DNA from: Bathynomus jamesi
Lineage: Eukaryota; Arthropoda; Malacostraca; Isopoda; Cirolanidae
NCBI GenBank assembly: GCA_023014485.1
Contig: JAJOZX010009465.1
Coordinates: 91,722 to 155,721 of the forward strand
Direction of reading: 5' to 3'
Length of the DNA: 64,000 bases
How positions within the stretch are numbered: position 1 is the first letter of the stretch; each line of letters begins with the position of its first letter. A program made the position numbers and the translations under genes. Under the pieces are notes generated by a model. It did not search any database. It was not told the DNA's origin and was given only the letters and a program-made list of their open reading frames with translations. Below are positions 30,985 to 41,926 of the stretch, piece by piece.

Positions 30985-33900
30985 TAGGGTGTGTCAATTT
31001 TGTCAACTTTTTTCAAATCAATTTTGGTAGTGAAAATATAGTCTCTTTTCATGTCAAAACTTGAAGTTGTCAACCAAAATGAAATAAAATAACCCTTACC
31101 TACATCGATTTTACCTTAAAGTTTCAGAAATTGACTCTTTTACTAAATAATAGGACATAAATTGATTAACTATTCATCTGTCACAGAATTATCCCACTGA
31201 TCGCATATGGAGTGTTTTCAAGGTCATATAGTTGTTGTACAATGTACAAGTCACAACATGAATATAACTGTCCCTCACTCTCAGTCCTCAGTTGCCTCTT
31301 AGATGTCATAGACGGTGGTTTGCTGTTATTGCTCTTGTACCTACTTCATAGTTATTCTACTAGACGAATACTACAGTTTAACTAAGTATGGATTATTGAT
31401 TATTACAATTATTTATTATTATCATATTCTTCTGTCTAATTATGTTGTAATCCCATGAAATATTTTTTTAGTGAATTTTAGGACATCGAATGACTAAACT
31501 TTGAAACATCGTAATTGATATAAAATACTTAAATGTTTTTCTTTCTTTTCAGCTATTCCTAAGATGCCAAAATTGAAGACAAGAGGTCAGTCGTCATGCC
31601 ACTTGAGCCTGTTAGTCGGTACAGGCAAGGAGCTTCCCGTATCAGAACTACCAACAGTGCGAGACATGCTGAGACTAGGGTTACTCCTTCGTGAACAAAA
31701 TACAAAGGATAGAAGGGACTACACAGAGAAAGAGCTCATAAGGGACATGATTCCCCGTCTTCTGCATCAGTGGAAAAAAGCTAATGTTATTCAAACCACC
31801 TGTACTCAATCAGTATAGAACTATTGAGCTAAAATTAACAAAGCTGTGGCACAAAGCAGTTGAGACATCACTTGGTAAAGGAAAACTAGCAAAGAAAAAT
31901 AAATTTATGCACACACTTGATACTCTTCTTGACATTTTTAACTGCCAGTGTCCCATAGAGTTGTGTTCTGAAGTCAATTGTTCTCCCTCATGCAGAAGAG
32001 AACCCCACCCTCACATTAATTGTCGCTGTCTTCGTGAGAAGAAGATCCCTGTTTTGGAGCTGGCTTTCATAAAGGCGCAGAGAACAAAGGCAGGAAGCCA
32101 AGGAAGTATGCAGATTGGTTCGGCAGATTATTCAGAAACCAAAAAACAGATTGTTATTGCTAAGAAAAAAGAGAAAATCCGAGAGAGGGAAGAAAGGAAG
32201 AAAAAGAAGAGTGAAGAAGCCACCCAAAGAGATGAAGAGCACTATCAAGAGGTTTCTCACTTCTTTGAACGCTCTTCAGATGAACAGAAAGAAACATCAG
32301 ATGATAGCTCCAAAATGCCATCTGAATCTTCGCCGAAGAGAATGAAATACAACACTAAAGACATCTCAAACATTGCCCTTGCCAGTATTCGCCACCATAC
32401 GGGGCTACGAGAGACTGCAGAGATTGCCACTGCCGCTTGGATAGATGCAGGCCTCATCAGCCGAGAGGATACATCCTTAGTGATAGATCATAATAAGATA
32501 AGAAGAGCACAAGAAAAACTAATGAAGGAAATATCTGATCAGCATGAAAAAGATTTGAAGGAGGAAGGTCTCTCTTGCCTTTTGTTTGATGGAAGAAGAG
32601 ATGACACAAAAGTTCTCCTAGAGGTAGAGGGAATGGACAGAAAGTTTCCCGGTCTCATCAAAGAAGAACACTACTCTGTGTGTTCCGAACCTGGTGGCCG
32701 CTATTTGTTTCACTTTGTTCCTGAAGCAGAAGTAGAAAGCAAGAAACATGCAGAGGCAATTGCTGATCAAATAATATGTTGGCTTCAAGAAAGAAGACTT
32801 GGCAGTTCACTGCAGGCCGTTGGTGGAGACTTAACTGCGGTGAACACTGGATGGCAGGGCGGTGTTATGACGCATTTAAAGAAAAAACTTGGAAGAAGGC
32901 TTGTTTGGATTGTATGTGATTTGCACACAGGGGAACTACCTCTTCGTCGACTCATCCAGGAACATGATGGTCCTACAAAGAGCAACAACAAGTGGTCAGG
33001 CCCCGTTGACAACGTGCTAGATGAAGCAACGGAATTAGAAATAAATACAAAATTTCCAAAGGTCGAAGTAGGCCCTCCCCTTCCAGTGTTGTCTGAAGAA
33101 GTTATCAAAGACCTCAGCACGAATCAATCTTACGCTTATCGTATTGTTCAAGCAATCAGATCAGGAGAGTTGCCTCAAAATCTGGCTATCTTGGAGATTG
33201 GACCCGTAAGTCACAGTCGTTGGTTAACTACAGCGATTCGTTTCTGCAGGATTTGGGTTTCCAAACATGCACTGAAGGGAAAAATGCTACAGAATTTGAT
33301 GTTGATTGTTGAATTTATTATTGGGTTTTATCTTCCTCACTGGTTCAATGTAAAACTTAATCCAATGTGGATGGAGGGGCCCAACCACATCTTGTTTCAA
33401 TTACAGCTACTGGGAACCCAAAGGAAAGTAGTGGTGGACATCGTGTTACCTGTGGTGAGAAGGTCCGCTTGGTATGCTAGGCCAGAGGCAGTTTTGCAAG
33501 CAATACTCTGCAGCCAATGTACCAAAGAGCGAACTGAGGCTGTGGAAATCATTCTAAAGCTTAGAGGAACATCACTAGATGATGACCAGCTGGGAGACTG
33601 CTCTGTTCAGACAAGGAAGGTACCTCCGATAAACGTCAATGCCACGAAATTGTCAGAATTAGTTAACTTGGGTTCGGAAGTTTTGGAGCCACCACTGACA
33701 ACATGTATAACAAACAAAGATTTAACACAACTTAAAGAGGCCCCAATGCAAGTGCCAAAGTGGCCTTCTCACACTCAGAGTGTGGAGAGATGTGTGAAAA
33801 TGGTCACAGAAGCAGCTAGTCAAGTTTACAGTCACAAGAGGCGAGAAGGCTACATCAAAGCGCAAGTAGCAAGCCGAATGCTGATGTCAAGGAACCGCAG

Positions 33901-34187
33901 CAAAAAGGACATGACTGCATTGGTTACTTTCAAATAAAGACTCTGAATGATATCTTATTGCCACTTTAAATGTTGATAGGATGTTTGCGCACATTTGTTA
34001 TTTTGTTACGAATTTACGGAAAAATGGAAAATGGAATTTTTGAATTAAAATTGATGTAGGTAGGAGTTATTTTTTATTGTTTTTGAAGCAAGGATATTAT
34101 TTTGTATGCCAAATGATTACATTAAATTGCTACCAAATCACATGATTTTCAATTTAGTCATTTCACCCCCAAAATTGACACACCCTA
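30985..34187 (+). mobile_element. Putative DNA transposon P3, unassigned superfamily, both termini visible
   Basis: TAGGGTGTGTCAATTTTG at 30985-31002 is exactly inverted at 34170-34187. A second inverted block lies ~120 bp inside each end (AATAACYCYTACCTACATC). The 3203-bp unit contains one long gene on the plus strand. The flanks (gtatat on the left, ctgtcc on the right) show no target duplication, so the insertion mechanism is unresolved. The right flank lies inside an unrelated mariner-type pseudogene. Confidence 0.7.
31564..33937 (+). pseudogene. P3: ~790-residue transposase-like protein, one frameshift
   Basis: ATG at 31564 opens 84 codons. A one-base shift at ~31790 leads into a 717-codon frame ending at 33937; otherwise it is open. 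In the long frame, residues 54-82 hold a Cys/His-rich cluster (CQC...C...C...C...HPH...CRC), probably zinc-binding. Residues 120-160 are Lys/Glu-rich coiled coil, followed by a Ser/Asp-rich linker. Then come FDG (D269), GGDLTAVNTG (D349), LVWIVCDLHTGELPLR (~373-388), SHSRWLTTAIRF (~476-487) and SVERCVKMV (E668). These align in order with P1 and P2. A D269-D349-E668 triad is my inference. A single frameshift means recent activity is possible. Confidence 0.65.
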
Positions 34188-34876
34188 CTGTCCATCCCAA
34201 CTCTGACCATTTGGCTTCAGCACCAACATGAGCTTCTTTGCAGTGAACAAAACAAACACACCAACACAGTCTGGACTTTTTAATAATTCGCGATAATGTT
34301 CATTGTCATCGATTTCATCTGGTGTTGTGGCCCACACTCGATCATTTTGGTAGTTAGGCCGACGTGTTACGTAAACAAAAAATTCATCGGAGACAGCTAA
34401 ATGCATGAAATCATCCACATCCCAATTTTCAAGATAATGGGCAAACCACATTCTGTCATCGATTTAAGTTGAGTTTTTCTTGGCTTTGGAAGTTCATGCC
34501 AAGGCTTTAAACCTTGCCTATGACGGTACAGTCGAATGATCTCACCACTAACGATCTTTCCTCTCAACACTTCGATCTCTCTAGAAAGTTTAGCACAGCT
34601 GTTTTTCCGCTTACGCGTACCGCTTTCAATGATGTCCTTTTTTTCCTGAGAGAGTGGCAAATTTGGGCGCCCAGATTTGGTTGTATCCATTTCACATTCA
34701 TCCAAAGTTTTATTCAAATTTCTTTTGACGAAGTCCTCACTTCTTCGCAACTTTTTGGCAACCCATGAACGTGTTATAAAGGTGGCTCCAGCATCACGAG
34801 CTTCCCGAAATGTTATTGCTCGTATGCGATCTATCACACGTTGCCTCTCCGAATCACCAATTAATTGAGAAGCCAT
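34188..34876 (-). pseudogene. Second type of Tc1/mariner-like transposase, C-terminally truncated
   Basis: ATG at 34876: MASQLIGDSERQRVIDRIRA, with helix-turn-helix region SWVAKKLRRSEDFVKRNLNK, hinge KSGRPNLPLS and KPWHELPKPRKTQLK. After a one-base shift near 34465 it continues DDRMWFAHYLENWDVDDFMH and SDEFFVYVTRRPNYQNDRVW (first Asp), ending at GQSWDG where P3 begins. The second and third catalytic residues are lost. The family differs from the other mariner-type proteins in the window. Confidence 0.65.
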
Positions 34877-35039
34877 TATATTATCACTTTATCAGCTAGA
34901 GTAATTTTAATACCTGCAATAAATAAAGAATTTTATATATTTTTATAATCACTAAAAACTATTTCGATATAAGTAAACACGTAAGCTGCAAATGGGGGGG
35001 GGGCTAAGGTTTTTTGGAACCCCTTAGTGAATAACAATT

Positions 35040-35600
35040 ACTTAACAGCCTTTATATTAGGCTAAGATGACATGGAGCTTAGCCAAAAAGAGAAATGGTT
35101 AAGAGCTTAATGATCTAGTAATGCATTCATTTATGTTAGGCTAATGGCATGCAAAATGGAACACAACATAAAATATGAAACCTAGTGATAATAGAAATTA
35201 TGCACGTACGTTTAGGTACACTGAATAGAATACGTAACACTGATTATGCAGGCTAAAGGTTATGCATGAATGAACATAGAATAAATGATGCAGCCTAAGA
35301 ATTATGGAAATTAGTGACGTGCGTTTATGGTGCTCTTTAGGTCACGTATTACACTGCTTATGTAGGCCAGATGTTACGCAGTAATGGAATACTAAACAAG
35401 ATGCTGTAGCCTAATGACAATTGGGAGAAATGCTATGACAATGATTATACGAGTATTGTTTATTTAAGGTAATTATATGATGCTAAGTGATTACGCATAA
35501 ATGGAACATAGAAACAAGATGCTGTGGCCTAATGATAATTGGAAGGGATGTACTAAGTTGTACACCGTAAATGAATTAAGCCTTCCGTAAGAGAATACTT
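35040..35600. repeat. Degenerate tandem repeat, ~110-120-bp period
   Basis: Four to five units share blocks such as 'gatgctgtagcctaatgaca' / 'gatgctgtggcctaatgata', 'aatggaacata' and 'ttaggctaa'. Divergence between units is high. A poly-G run (34994-35002) lies just upstream. Non-coding. Confidence 0.5.
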
Positions 35601-35824
35601 AAATCTATCACATAAATAAACGGATGTACAGTATTTATATAATGAACACAATGTAGGCTATGCGGATTTACGGTACTGGGACGGCACTCAAATTAGGACA
35701 TCCGCCTAACGCGTTTTAACGAGAGTCAGTTTGACCGAATTATAAAACACTGCGTTTATAGCCTACTCTTCTGCGGTTCACTGGGTAGGCTTTACGTTAT
35801 TGTTTTTAAGCAAAGAGACAAGGC

Positions 35825-36172
35825 TTACCAGTAAGAGAGTGATACCTCTCGGTTGACGCGTTGCTTGGAGGGTGGCCTGTTGACTAATAGGCTCGAGGTG
35901 TTGACCGTCCGATTAGTCTGTTGAGTGGGCGCCGGTCGACTGTTGTTGCCTCTAGATGCAGGATGTCCTGAAGGTGAATGTGCAGATGTAGGCCCGGGGT
36001 TCTTATGACTGCCCCTTGAAAGTTTGTTCCGTAAGTCAAGGTCTTCACGGTGAAGTGTTGATGGGCCTAATGGATTCTCGTTGACGGCCGTTTTCGTAAA
36101 GCGGTGAAAGCTGAACAGATGTGAAATGATTTGGGTTTGTAGCTTCGTCATCGAGTCACGTAACGTGTCCAC
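35825..36172 (-). CDS. Hypothetical 115-codon ORF, Ser/Pro/Asn-rich
   Basis: The minus frame reads MDTLRDSMTKLQTQIISHLF then a low-complexity hydrophilic part (GPTSAHSPSGHPASRGNN). A short amphipathic helix followed by a disordered polar tail is compatible with a gag-like or linker segment of a retroelement, but no nucleocapsid, protease or RT motif follows. I do not recognise it. Confidence 0.25.
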   Translation of the reverse strand: MDTLRDSMTKLQTQIISHLFSFHRFTKTAVNENPLGPSTLHREDLDLRNKLSRGSHKNPGPTSAHSPSGHPASRGNNSRPAPTQQTNRTVNTSSLLVNRPPSKQRVNREVSLSYW

Positions 36173-36179
36173 CTTGAGG

Positions 36180-36665
36180 ATGTTTTCTCGTAGCGTGTTG
36201 AGCCTTGCCGGTGCTCTCGAGGACGATTGTTAACCAGTTGAGGTGTGGTGAAAAAGGCCAATGAAAAACGCCTACAGCGGGAAAGACTTCGCTTACTTCG
36301 AGTGATGATGCGTTCTTAGGTGAAAAGTGTTGAAGTGGGCCTTGAAGGGAGCCGGCTAAAGCTGACGCTGTAACGACGTGAAGGATGAACTTACGAGACG
36401 AACGTACGAACGGAGTGATTGTTGTTGTTGTTTTTTCTGTTTAAGGTGCTTCAACCCTGCTGGATTATTGACACCATAGCGGAGTGTTTGTTTGTTTTTT
36501 TCTGTTTAAGGCTAGCGTCATTTTCTTTTATTGCTTGAAACCGCGTGTCTTCTGAGTTTATTCCTTGACTCCACGTGTGTCTTCTAAGGATGTTTTGGAG
36601 ATAACAGGGAAAAGAATTCCTGTGGCTTTTCTTTGTCTGTTTTCTGTCTGTAGGTGTCTGTTCCG
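36180..36665. other. No gene recognised; TTG-rich duplicated motif
   Basis: The motif 'ttttttctgtttaaggtgc' / 'ttttttctgtttaaggcta' occurs twice ~70 bp apart (36430 and 36497). No coding features are supported. Confidence 0.4.
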
Positions 36666-36666
36666 C

Positions 36667-36740
<74 letters not shown>
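36666..36740. repeat. (TA)n microsatellite at the LINE D 3' end
   Basis: Long TA tract directly following the short 3' UTR of LINE D (minus strand ...AAGGTAAGG-TATATA). The related LINE at 17590 also ends in TA. Confidence 0.95.
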
Positions 36741-36744
<4 letters not shown>

Positions 36745-36784
36745 ACCTTATGAACCTTATGTTGTTTCGTGTGTTGGTCTCTCT

Positions 36785-39700
36785 TCACACGGAGGTCAAG
36801 CTGGTGGCCCCGCCTCTAGGTCTGGCCTGGTGGAGGAGCGAGTTACTTTCTTGCGCTCTCCACCGTACATAGCCAGGCACGCCCGGCTCATCTGGTACTG
36901 TCCTGAGCCAGGCATCCAGTCTTTTCTTGAAGACTTCAACTTTGACCCCCGTTACGTTTCTGAGGTCCTTAGGAAGCTGGTTGAAAAGTCTTGGCCCCCT
37001 GACAACCAAGCTATTTTCCTTCAGGGTTGAGGAGGTCCCTTGTCGTGCTTTTAATTTGGGAACACTACACATTCTGCCTTTCCTATTTTCCAGTGTTGTT
37101 TGAATGGTAATTGGGTTTAGTTTTAGGTTTGGTACCAGTTTTTCGATCATTTTCCATATGTAGATTATGATGTACCTCTCTCTTCTTCTTTCCAGTGAGT
37201 ACAGATTTAGTTTACGTAGTCTTTCCCAGTAGTTGAGTTCTTTGCAGCCATCAATCTTGGCTGTGAAATGCCTTTGCGTTTCTTCTAGTTTATTAGTTTC
37301 TTCCTTTTTATATGGGGACGTCAAAACTGAGCAGTATTCAAGTTTTGGTATAATCAGTGTTTTTAGCAGGGGAATCATTACTGTCCTGTCCCTTCTCTTG
37401 AACGTTCTTAGAACCTGTCCGGCGACTCTTTTTGCTTTATTTATCGCTATCTGATTTTGTGTTTCGAATTTCGCATCATCTGTCATTATTATCCCGAGAT
37501 CAATCGCTTTCATGCTTCTCTGAATTTCCTGTCTATCTGGAGCATAATATGCAGTCTGTTTAAGTTCTTCTTTTCTACCATATCTCAAGAGCTGAAATTT
37601 CTCGGCGTTGAATGACATGTTGTTGTCTTCTGACCATTTGTATATTTTGTTCGTGTCCCTCTGCAAGGCCTCCACGTCATGTACATCGCTGATTTTTCTG
37701 CTGATCTTTGTATCGTCTGCAAAGGATGTTACTATACTATTGCTGTTTACTCCGCTGTCTATGTCTGTTAGCATGATAATGAACAGGAGTGGGGCCAGTA
37801 CTGTCCCTTGTGGTACTGAGCTGCGTACTTCCGATTCTGATGATGATATACCTTGAATTTTGACGACCTGCAGACGATCACTAAGGAAGTTGTAGATCCA
37901 TTTTCCCACTTTGCCTGTTATTCCCATGTCTTTAATTTTATGTGCTATTATACCATGGTCACATTTATCGAAAGCTTTAGCAAAATCTGTGTATATAACA
38001 TCGTAGTTGTCATTGCCTTCCAATGCATCTAGGATATTGTTGTAGTGCTCTATTAGTTGTGATAGGCATGATCTACCTGATCGGAATCCATGCTGATTTT
38101 CGTTGAATCTTTCCCGTGTCTCCAGGAAATCATAAATTTTCTCTCTAACTATTCTTTCAAATACTTTGGTGAGGTGGGACGTCAATGACACTGGTCTATA
38201 GTTCTTTGCTTGAGATCTGTCCCCTCCTTTATATATAGGGACAATGTTTGCTCTTTTCAAGATGCTCGGTATTTCCCCAGTGTCTAGGGATCTTCTCCAT
38301 ATCCAGTATAAAGGTGTAGCTATTTCATTTTTACAGTTTTTAATCAATAATGCGTTCCAATTGTCCGGACCTGCAGCTGAATGTAGTTTCATTTGTTCTA
38401 TAGCTCTCGCTACATCTTCTGGTGTAAACTCAAAGTCTGTTATATACTCTCCTTGCAATTCCTCTTCAAAGAATGCATTTATGTCAGGTATCGCTTTGTC
38501 ACTTTTTGGGGTACTGAAAACTGATTCATATTGAGCTCTCAATGTATCAGATATTTCTTTTGGATCGTCGGTTAGTTCATTATTTCCCGTCCTTAAGGGC
38601 CCAATAGCGGCGCGCGTTTTTGTTTTCCTTTTTGCATAGCTATAGAAGTATTTTGGATTTTCCTTTATTGCTTCTACCGCCTTTTCCTCTTCCCTCTCTG
38701 TATGGTCCTTAATCAGGGCTTGTATTTCCCTATCGATACCCTCCAGTTTTTCTTTTATTATTTTCCTGCCATTATCTCCGCAGTTTCCTAACTTCGCCTC
38801 CACTCTCTTTCTTTTGCGGAATAGTCTTCTCTTTTGCCTTTCTAGCCAGCTCCTCTTTCCTTTTGGCTGTGATTTCGGAGCATATTTTTCTAAAATTCTC
38901 AGCGTTTTTTCCTCCAAAGTTGTTAGCATTTCTTCGTTGTTTTATTCTCGAAAATTGTTCTCCATTCTATTTGGGCCATGTGCGATCTGATTGCTTCCCA
39001 ATTTATAGTCTTCGAGTTTAAGTTAAAGGCCCCGAATTTACTTCTTTCCACAATATGTGTATTGTCTTCTAATGCTGCCATCATATTTGTTGATATCTCG
39101 ATTAAGTTGTGGTCTGAGATAATGGTTGGGGTTATTTTTATATCAGCAATCAAGTTCGTGTTATTCGTGAATACCAGATCCAGGCAGTTATTTTTTCTGG
39201 TATTTTCTGTTATCTCCTGTGTCAGCATAAACTCGTTTGTGAGAGCCATCAACATTTTTGCTTGTTCCTGATCTTCTCTTGTGCCCCCCTTGTCCTGGTG
39301 AATATATATATTCCTATTCACCTTTTTGTATTTTATAAATGGGAAGTTAAAGTCTCCGCAGATCATTATATTGGGGGATGGAGGGTTTATGGCCTTTATT
39401 AGCTTTCTAATGTCATCAATGGCCTCCGAGAATTTTTCGGTTGGGGTGCTTGGAGGTCTATAGATGACTATTACTATCAAGTTTAGTTTTTCTATTTTCA
39501 CTGCTAGGAGTTCCACATAGCTGTTTGATTTACTTATTATCGTCTCTGTCATATGACCTTCCTGTACATATATAGCACAGCCACCTTTCCGTCTCGTCGT
39601 TCTATCCGCTCTTAGTAAGTTGAAGCCCTCTATATTTATCTCTTTCTTATCAATACAATGTTCGCAGTTTTCACAATTTCCTTGGCAATCTTTAAGATGA

Positions 39701-39849
39701 GTTTCTGTGAGGCATGCGATGTCCGCCCTTGTTTCGTCCATAAATCCTTTCAGGTACGAAACCTTATTGAGTGATTGGTTTGGTCTTATTCCTTGAATAT
39801 TAGCCAGGACAATTTTTATGTTCTCTGTTTTTCGTTGCCCCTTGTGCAT
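36785..39849 (-). pseudogene. LINE D ORF2: AP-endonuclease and reverse transcriptase, one frameshift
   Basis: ATG at 39849. The endonuclease (39849-38923, 308 codons) has VLANIQGIRPNQ, ACLTETHL, a CENCEHC cluster, YRPPSTP, MICGDFNFPF, CLDLVFTNN and ISDHNLIEI. A one-base break near 38930 shifts into the RT frame (38929-36785, 714 codons): RANIVPIYKGGDRSQAKNYRP, GFRSGRSCLSQL, YTDFAKAFDKCDHG, SSVPQGTVLAPLLF, TSFADDTKISRK (catalytic Asp pair), then a C-terminal region ending ARPRGGATSLTSV. Combined length is ~1020 residues, normal for such ORF2 proteins. Confidence 0.9.
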
Positions 39850-39920
39850 TTCAAGTTCGTTTTCCTTCGATATCGCTTGATTCGTTGCTCTATGATCCTC
39901 CGAAAGAGATCCGTTTCCTC

Positions 39921-40822
39921 CTACTTGTATTGGTAGCTTCTTGCCCGGTAGCGATTTGGCTCGGGGGTTTCCAGCTGTGTCAACTGCATGTGGATGACAT
40001 TTAGCATTCGTAAGGTGTCTGAGATGTTGAAAAAATTTTCTTGTTCGCTTATTGTGTTCCTATTGTTGTTCCTATTGTTATTTTTATTCCTATTGTCATT
40101 TAAACTTTTTCCTTTGTTCGTTGAGTCCGTCGGGAGATGTTGATAGTAGCATTTATTCCCGAATTTGCAGGTTCCGTATTTTGCGTAAGTTCTGCAAATG
40201 TCCGGGTGGTAGAATTTACATCCGTCTCCAAATTTACAACGACCATTATTATAGAAGAAATTGCATATTGGGGGATGTTCATATATACATTGTCCTCTTT
40301 TAAATCTGCAATTTCTTTTATATAATACCTGCATATAATTCCTTCCCCATATTTACTCTTGGCTTTTGTTTTTTGCTCCTTATTGGGGGACAGTTTTACT
40401 TCGTTTACTTGACTGCCCTCTTGTCTTGTCCTATTTGTGCTATTTGTGCTAGTTGTGTTTGTGTCCTTCGTTGCCCTTATGCTGTGTGTTGTCTTTACAC
40501 TCTTTGTCGCCTGTGTGTTTTCGGCCTCATTTTGTGACGGTATTTGAATTCTTTCTATTTCGCCTTTCTCCGTTTCTTCCGTTTTCCACTGTTCTTTGTT
40601 TCCACTTTCCTCTTTCATTCTCTTCTCGTAGTCTCTTTCTGCTTTAAATACCGTAAAAGAGTTTAATTCGGTCAAGCAGTTCTCGCAGAAAAATTTTATT
40701 CCATTAAACTGCTTTGCGTTCGTTATAAGGGAGATTTTTTCATCTCCCCATTCTAGGCATTTAAAATCAAAAAGTAGCTGACAAAAATCGCACCTGATCG
40801 CCTCTGTCTCAGCTGTTGCAGT
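39921..40822 (-). pseudogene. LINE D ORF1: PHD-like and triple CCCH zinc-finger protein, one frameshift
   Basis: The frame is open from 40822 but has no ATG before 40675. The first part carries RCDFCQLLFDFKCLEWG... FFCENCL, a Cys4-type (PHD/RING-like) finger. A Thr/Lys/Glu-rich linker follows (to ~40380). A one-base shift at ~40320 (within ATAAAAG) leads into three CCCH fingers: CRYYIK/RNCRFKRGQCIYEH (across the shift), CNFFYNNGRCKFGDGCKFYH and CRTYAKYGTCKFGNKCYYQH. The last two fit C-x8-C-x5-C-x3-H. An Asn-rich stretch and a short helix precede the stop. CCCH fingers bind RNA in other proteins. Loss of the start codon, a non-ATG start or 5' truncation are all possible. Confidence 0.8.
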
Positions 40823-41047
40823 TTACAGATCCACAGAGTTGCATGTATGCATTAATTTCCATGTTGGTGAAGTGACTCAAAAAGGGGGTATTATGGGAGG
40901 TATTGGGTGGGGGATGACTCAAGCTGTGTGAGGGAAAGAATTTTCCGTTACTCCAGGGTAGGGGATGTGGCACGCTGTATACTTCTCACTGATTGGTCCT
41001 CTCGACGTGGCTGCGGGGGATAATGGGGGGATATTTGCGGGCACTTC

Positions 41048-41062
<15 letters not shown>

Positions 41063-41134
<72 letters not shown>
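41063..41134. repeat. Poly-A followed by (TA)n
   Basis: A17-type run then a ~70-bp TA tract, immediately left of a hAT terminus. Confidence 0.95.
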
Positions 41135-41137
<3 letters not shown>

Positions 41138-41523
41138 GGCTGGCAGGTCGGACCCGGACCCAGATCCGGGTTTAACCCGAAAGTGAGATAAGACCCAGAC
41201 CCGGACCCGATAGTGAATTAGAAAAAAGACTCGGACCCGGACCTGAAAGTGAATTTTAAAATTGACTCAGACCAGACCCAGACCCGACCCGAAAATGAAG
41301 GACCCGCACAGCCGGGTTTTTAGTTTGCAAAATTTATATGTGCTCCTTTAGATTTGGCAACAATGTATTGAATTATCACTCCACCCTCCAAATGACTCAC
41401 TGGAAGAGTTAACGGTGACGGAAGAATAGCCTAATCCTAATATATTTTATTGTTTGTTTGTGAGTTGAAAAAGAATTGCGACAAAAGTAAAGACTTCTCC
41501 AGAAAGAAGGACGAATTCAAACT

Positions 41524-41865
41524 GTGTCACTGAGTGCGAAGTTTGATGCAGGTGTGATGCAGTTTGAAAAATGTCCTCGCCTCGCGAAAAAGAGAGATTC
41601 AGCTGGGAAACTGATCCATCAAGATCCCATGAAATGGTGGGTGGAAATGGGAGGAGAATTAAAACAGGCAGCCTTGGTAGCATTGTCTACTCCGTGCACA
41701 CGAGTTAGCGTTGAAAGATTGTTCTCCGCTCTAAGCTTCATTCTGAACCCGCAAAGAAATTCTCTTTCGCAATCATTAATTATATTATATATTAGACGCA
41801 GTATTGTGTTTGCGATCGAACGGTGTTGGGGAATAAAGTCTTCTCAAATAAAATATATAGTGTAG
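41524..41865 (+). pseudogene. hAT transposase C-terminal dimerisation domain
   Basis: The plus frame reads HQDPMKWWVEM, AALVALSTPCTRVSVERLFS and ALSFILNPQRNSLSQSLI. SVERLFS is the signature of the hAT dimerisation region. The BED finger and catalytic residues are absent, so this is a remnant of a deletion derivative. The apparent ATG is not the true start. Confidence 0.85.
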
Positions 41866-41926
41866 AATAGTCCTAATAAAAATATTTCAGTTAAGAAGCG
41901 CATATATATATATATATATATATATA

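Larger units (their letters stand above)
36741..40825 (-). mobile_element. LINE D: near-complete non-LTR retrotransposon with zinc-finger ORF1
   Basis: ORF1 (40822-39921) is followed by an endonuclease-RT ORF2 (39849-36785) and a ~45-bp 3' UTR that runs into (TA)n. Only two single-base frame breaks are visible, so it is the least damaged LINE here. RT and endonuclease motifs place it in the jockey/CR1 group of APE-type LINEs; the clade is not resolved. Related pieces occur at 2880, 17590 and 58860. Confidence 0.85.

Noticed and set aside
32115..32345. Lys-rich 76-codon frame within P3
   Set aside because: It overlaps the P3 coiled-coil region in another frame and is a shadow ORF.
30985..34187. 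P3 as a hAT element because of the ER-containing motif near its C-terminus
   Set aside because: The termini TAGGGTG are unlike hAT CAGNG ends, no 8-bp duplication is seen, and the SVERCVKMV context lacks the hAT VERLFS signature.
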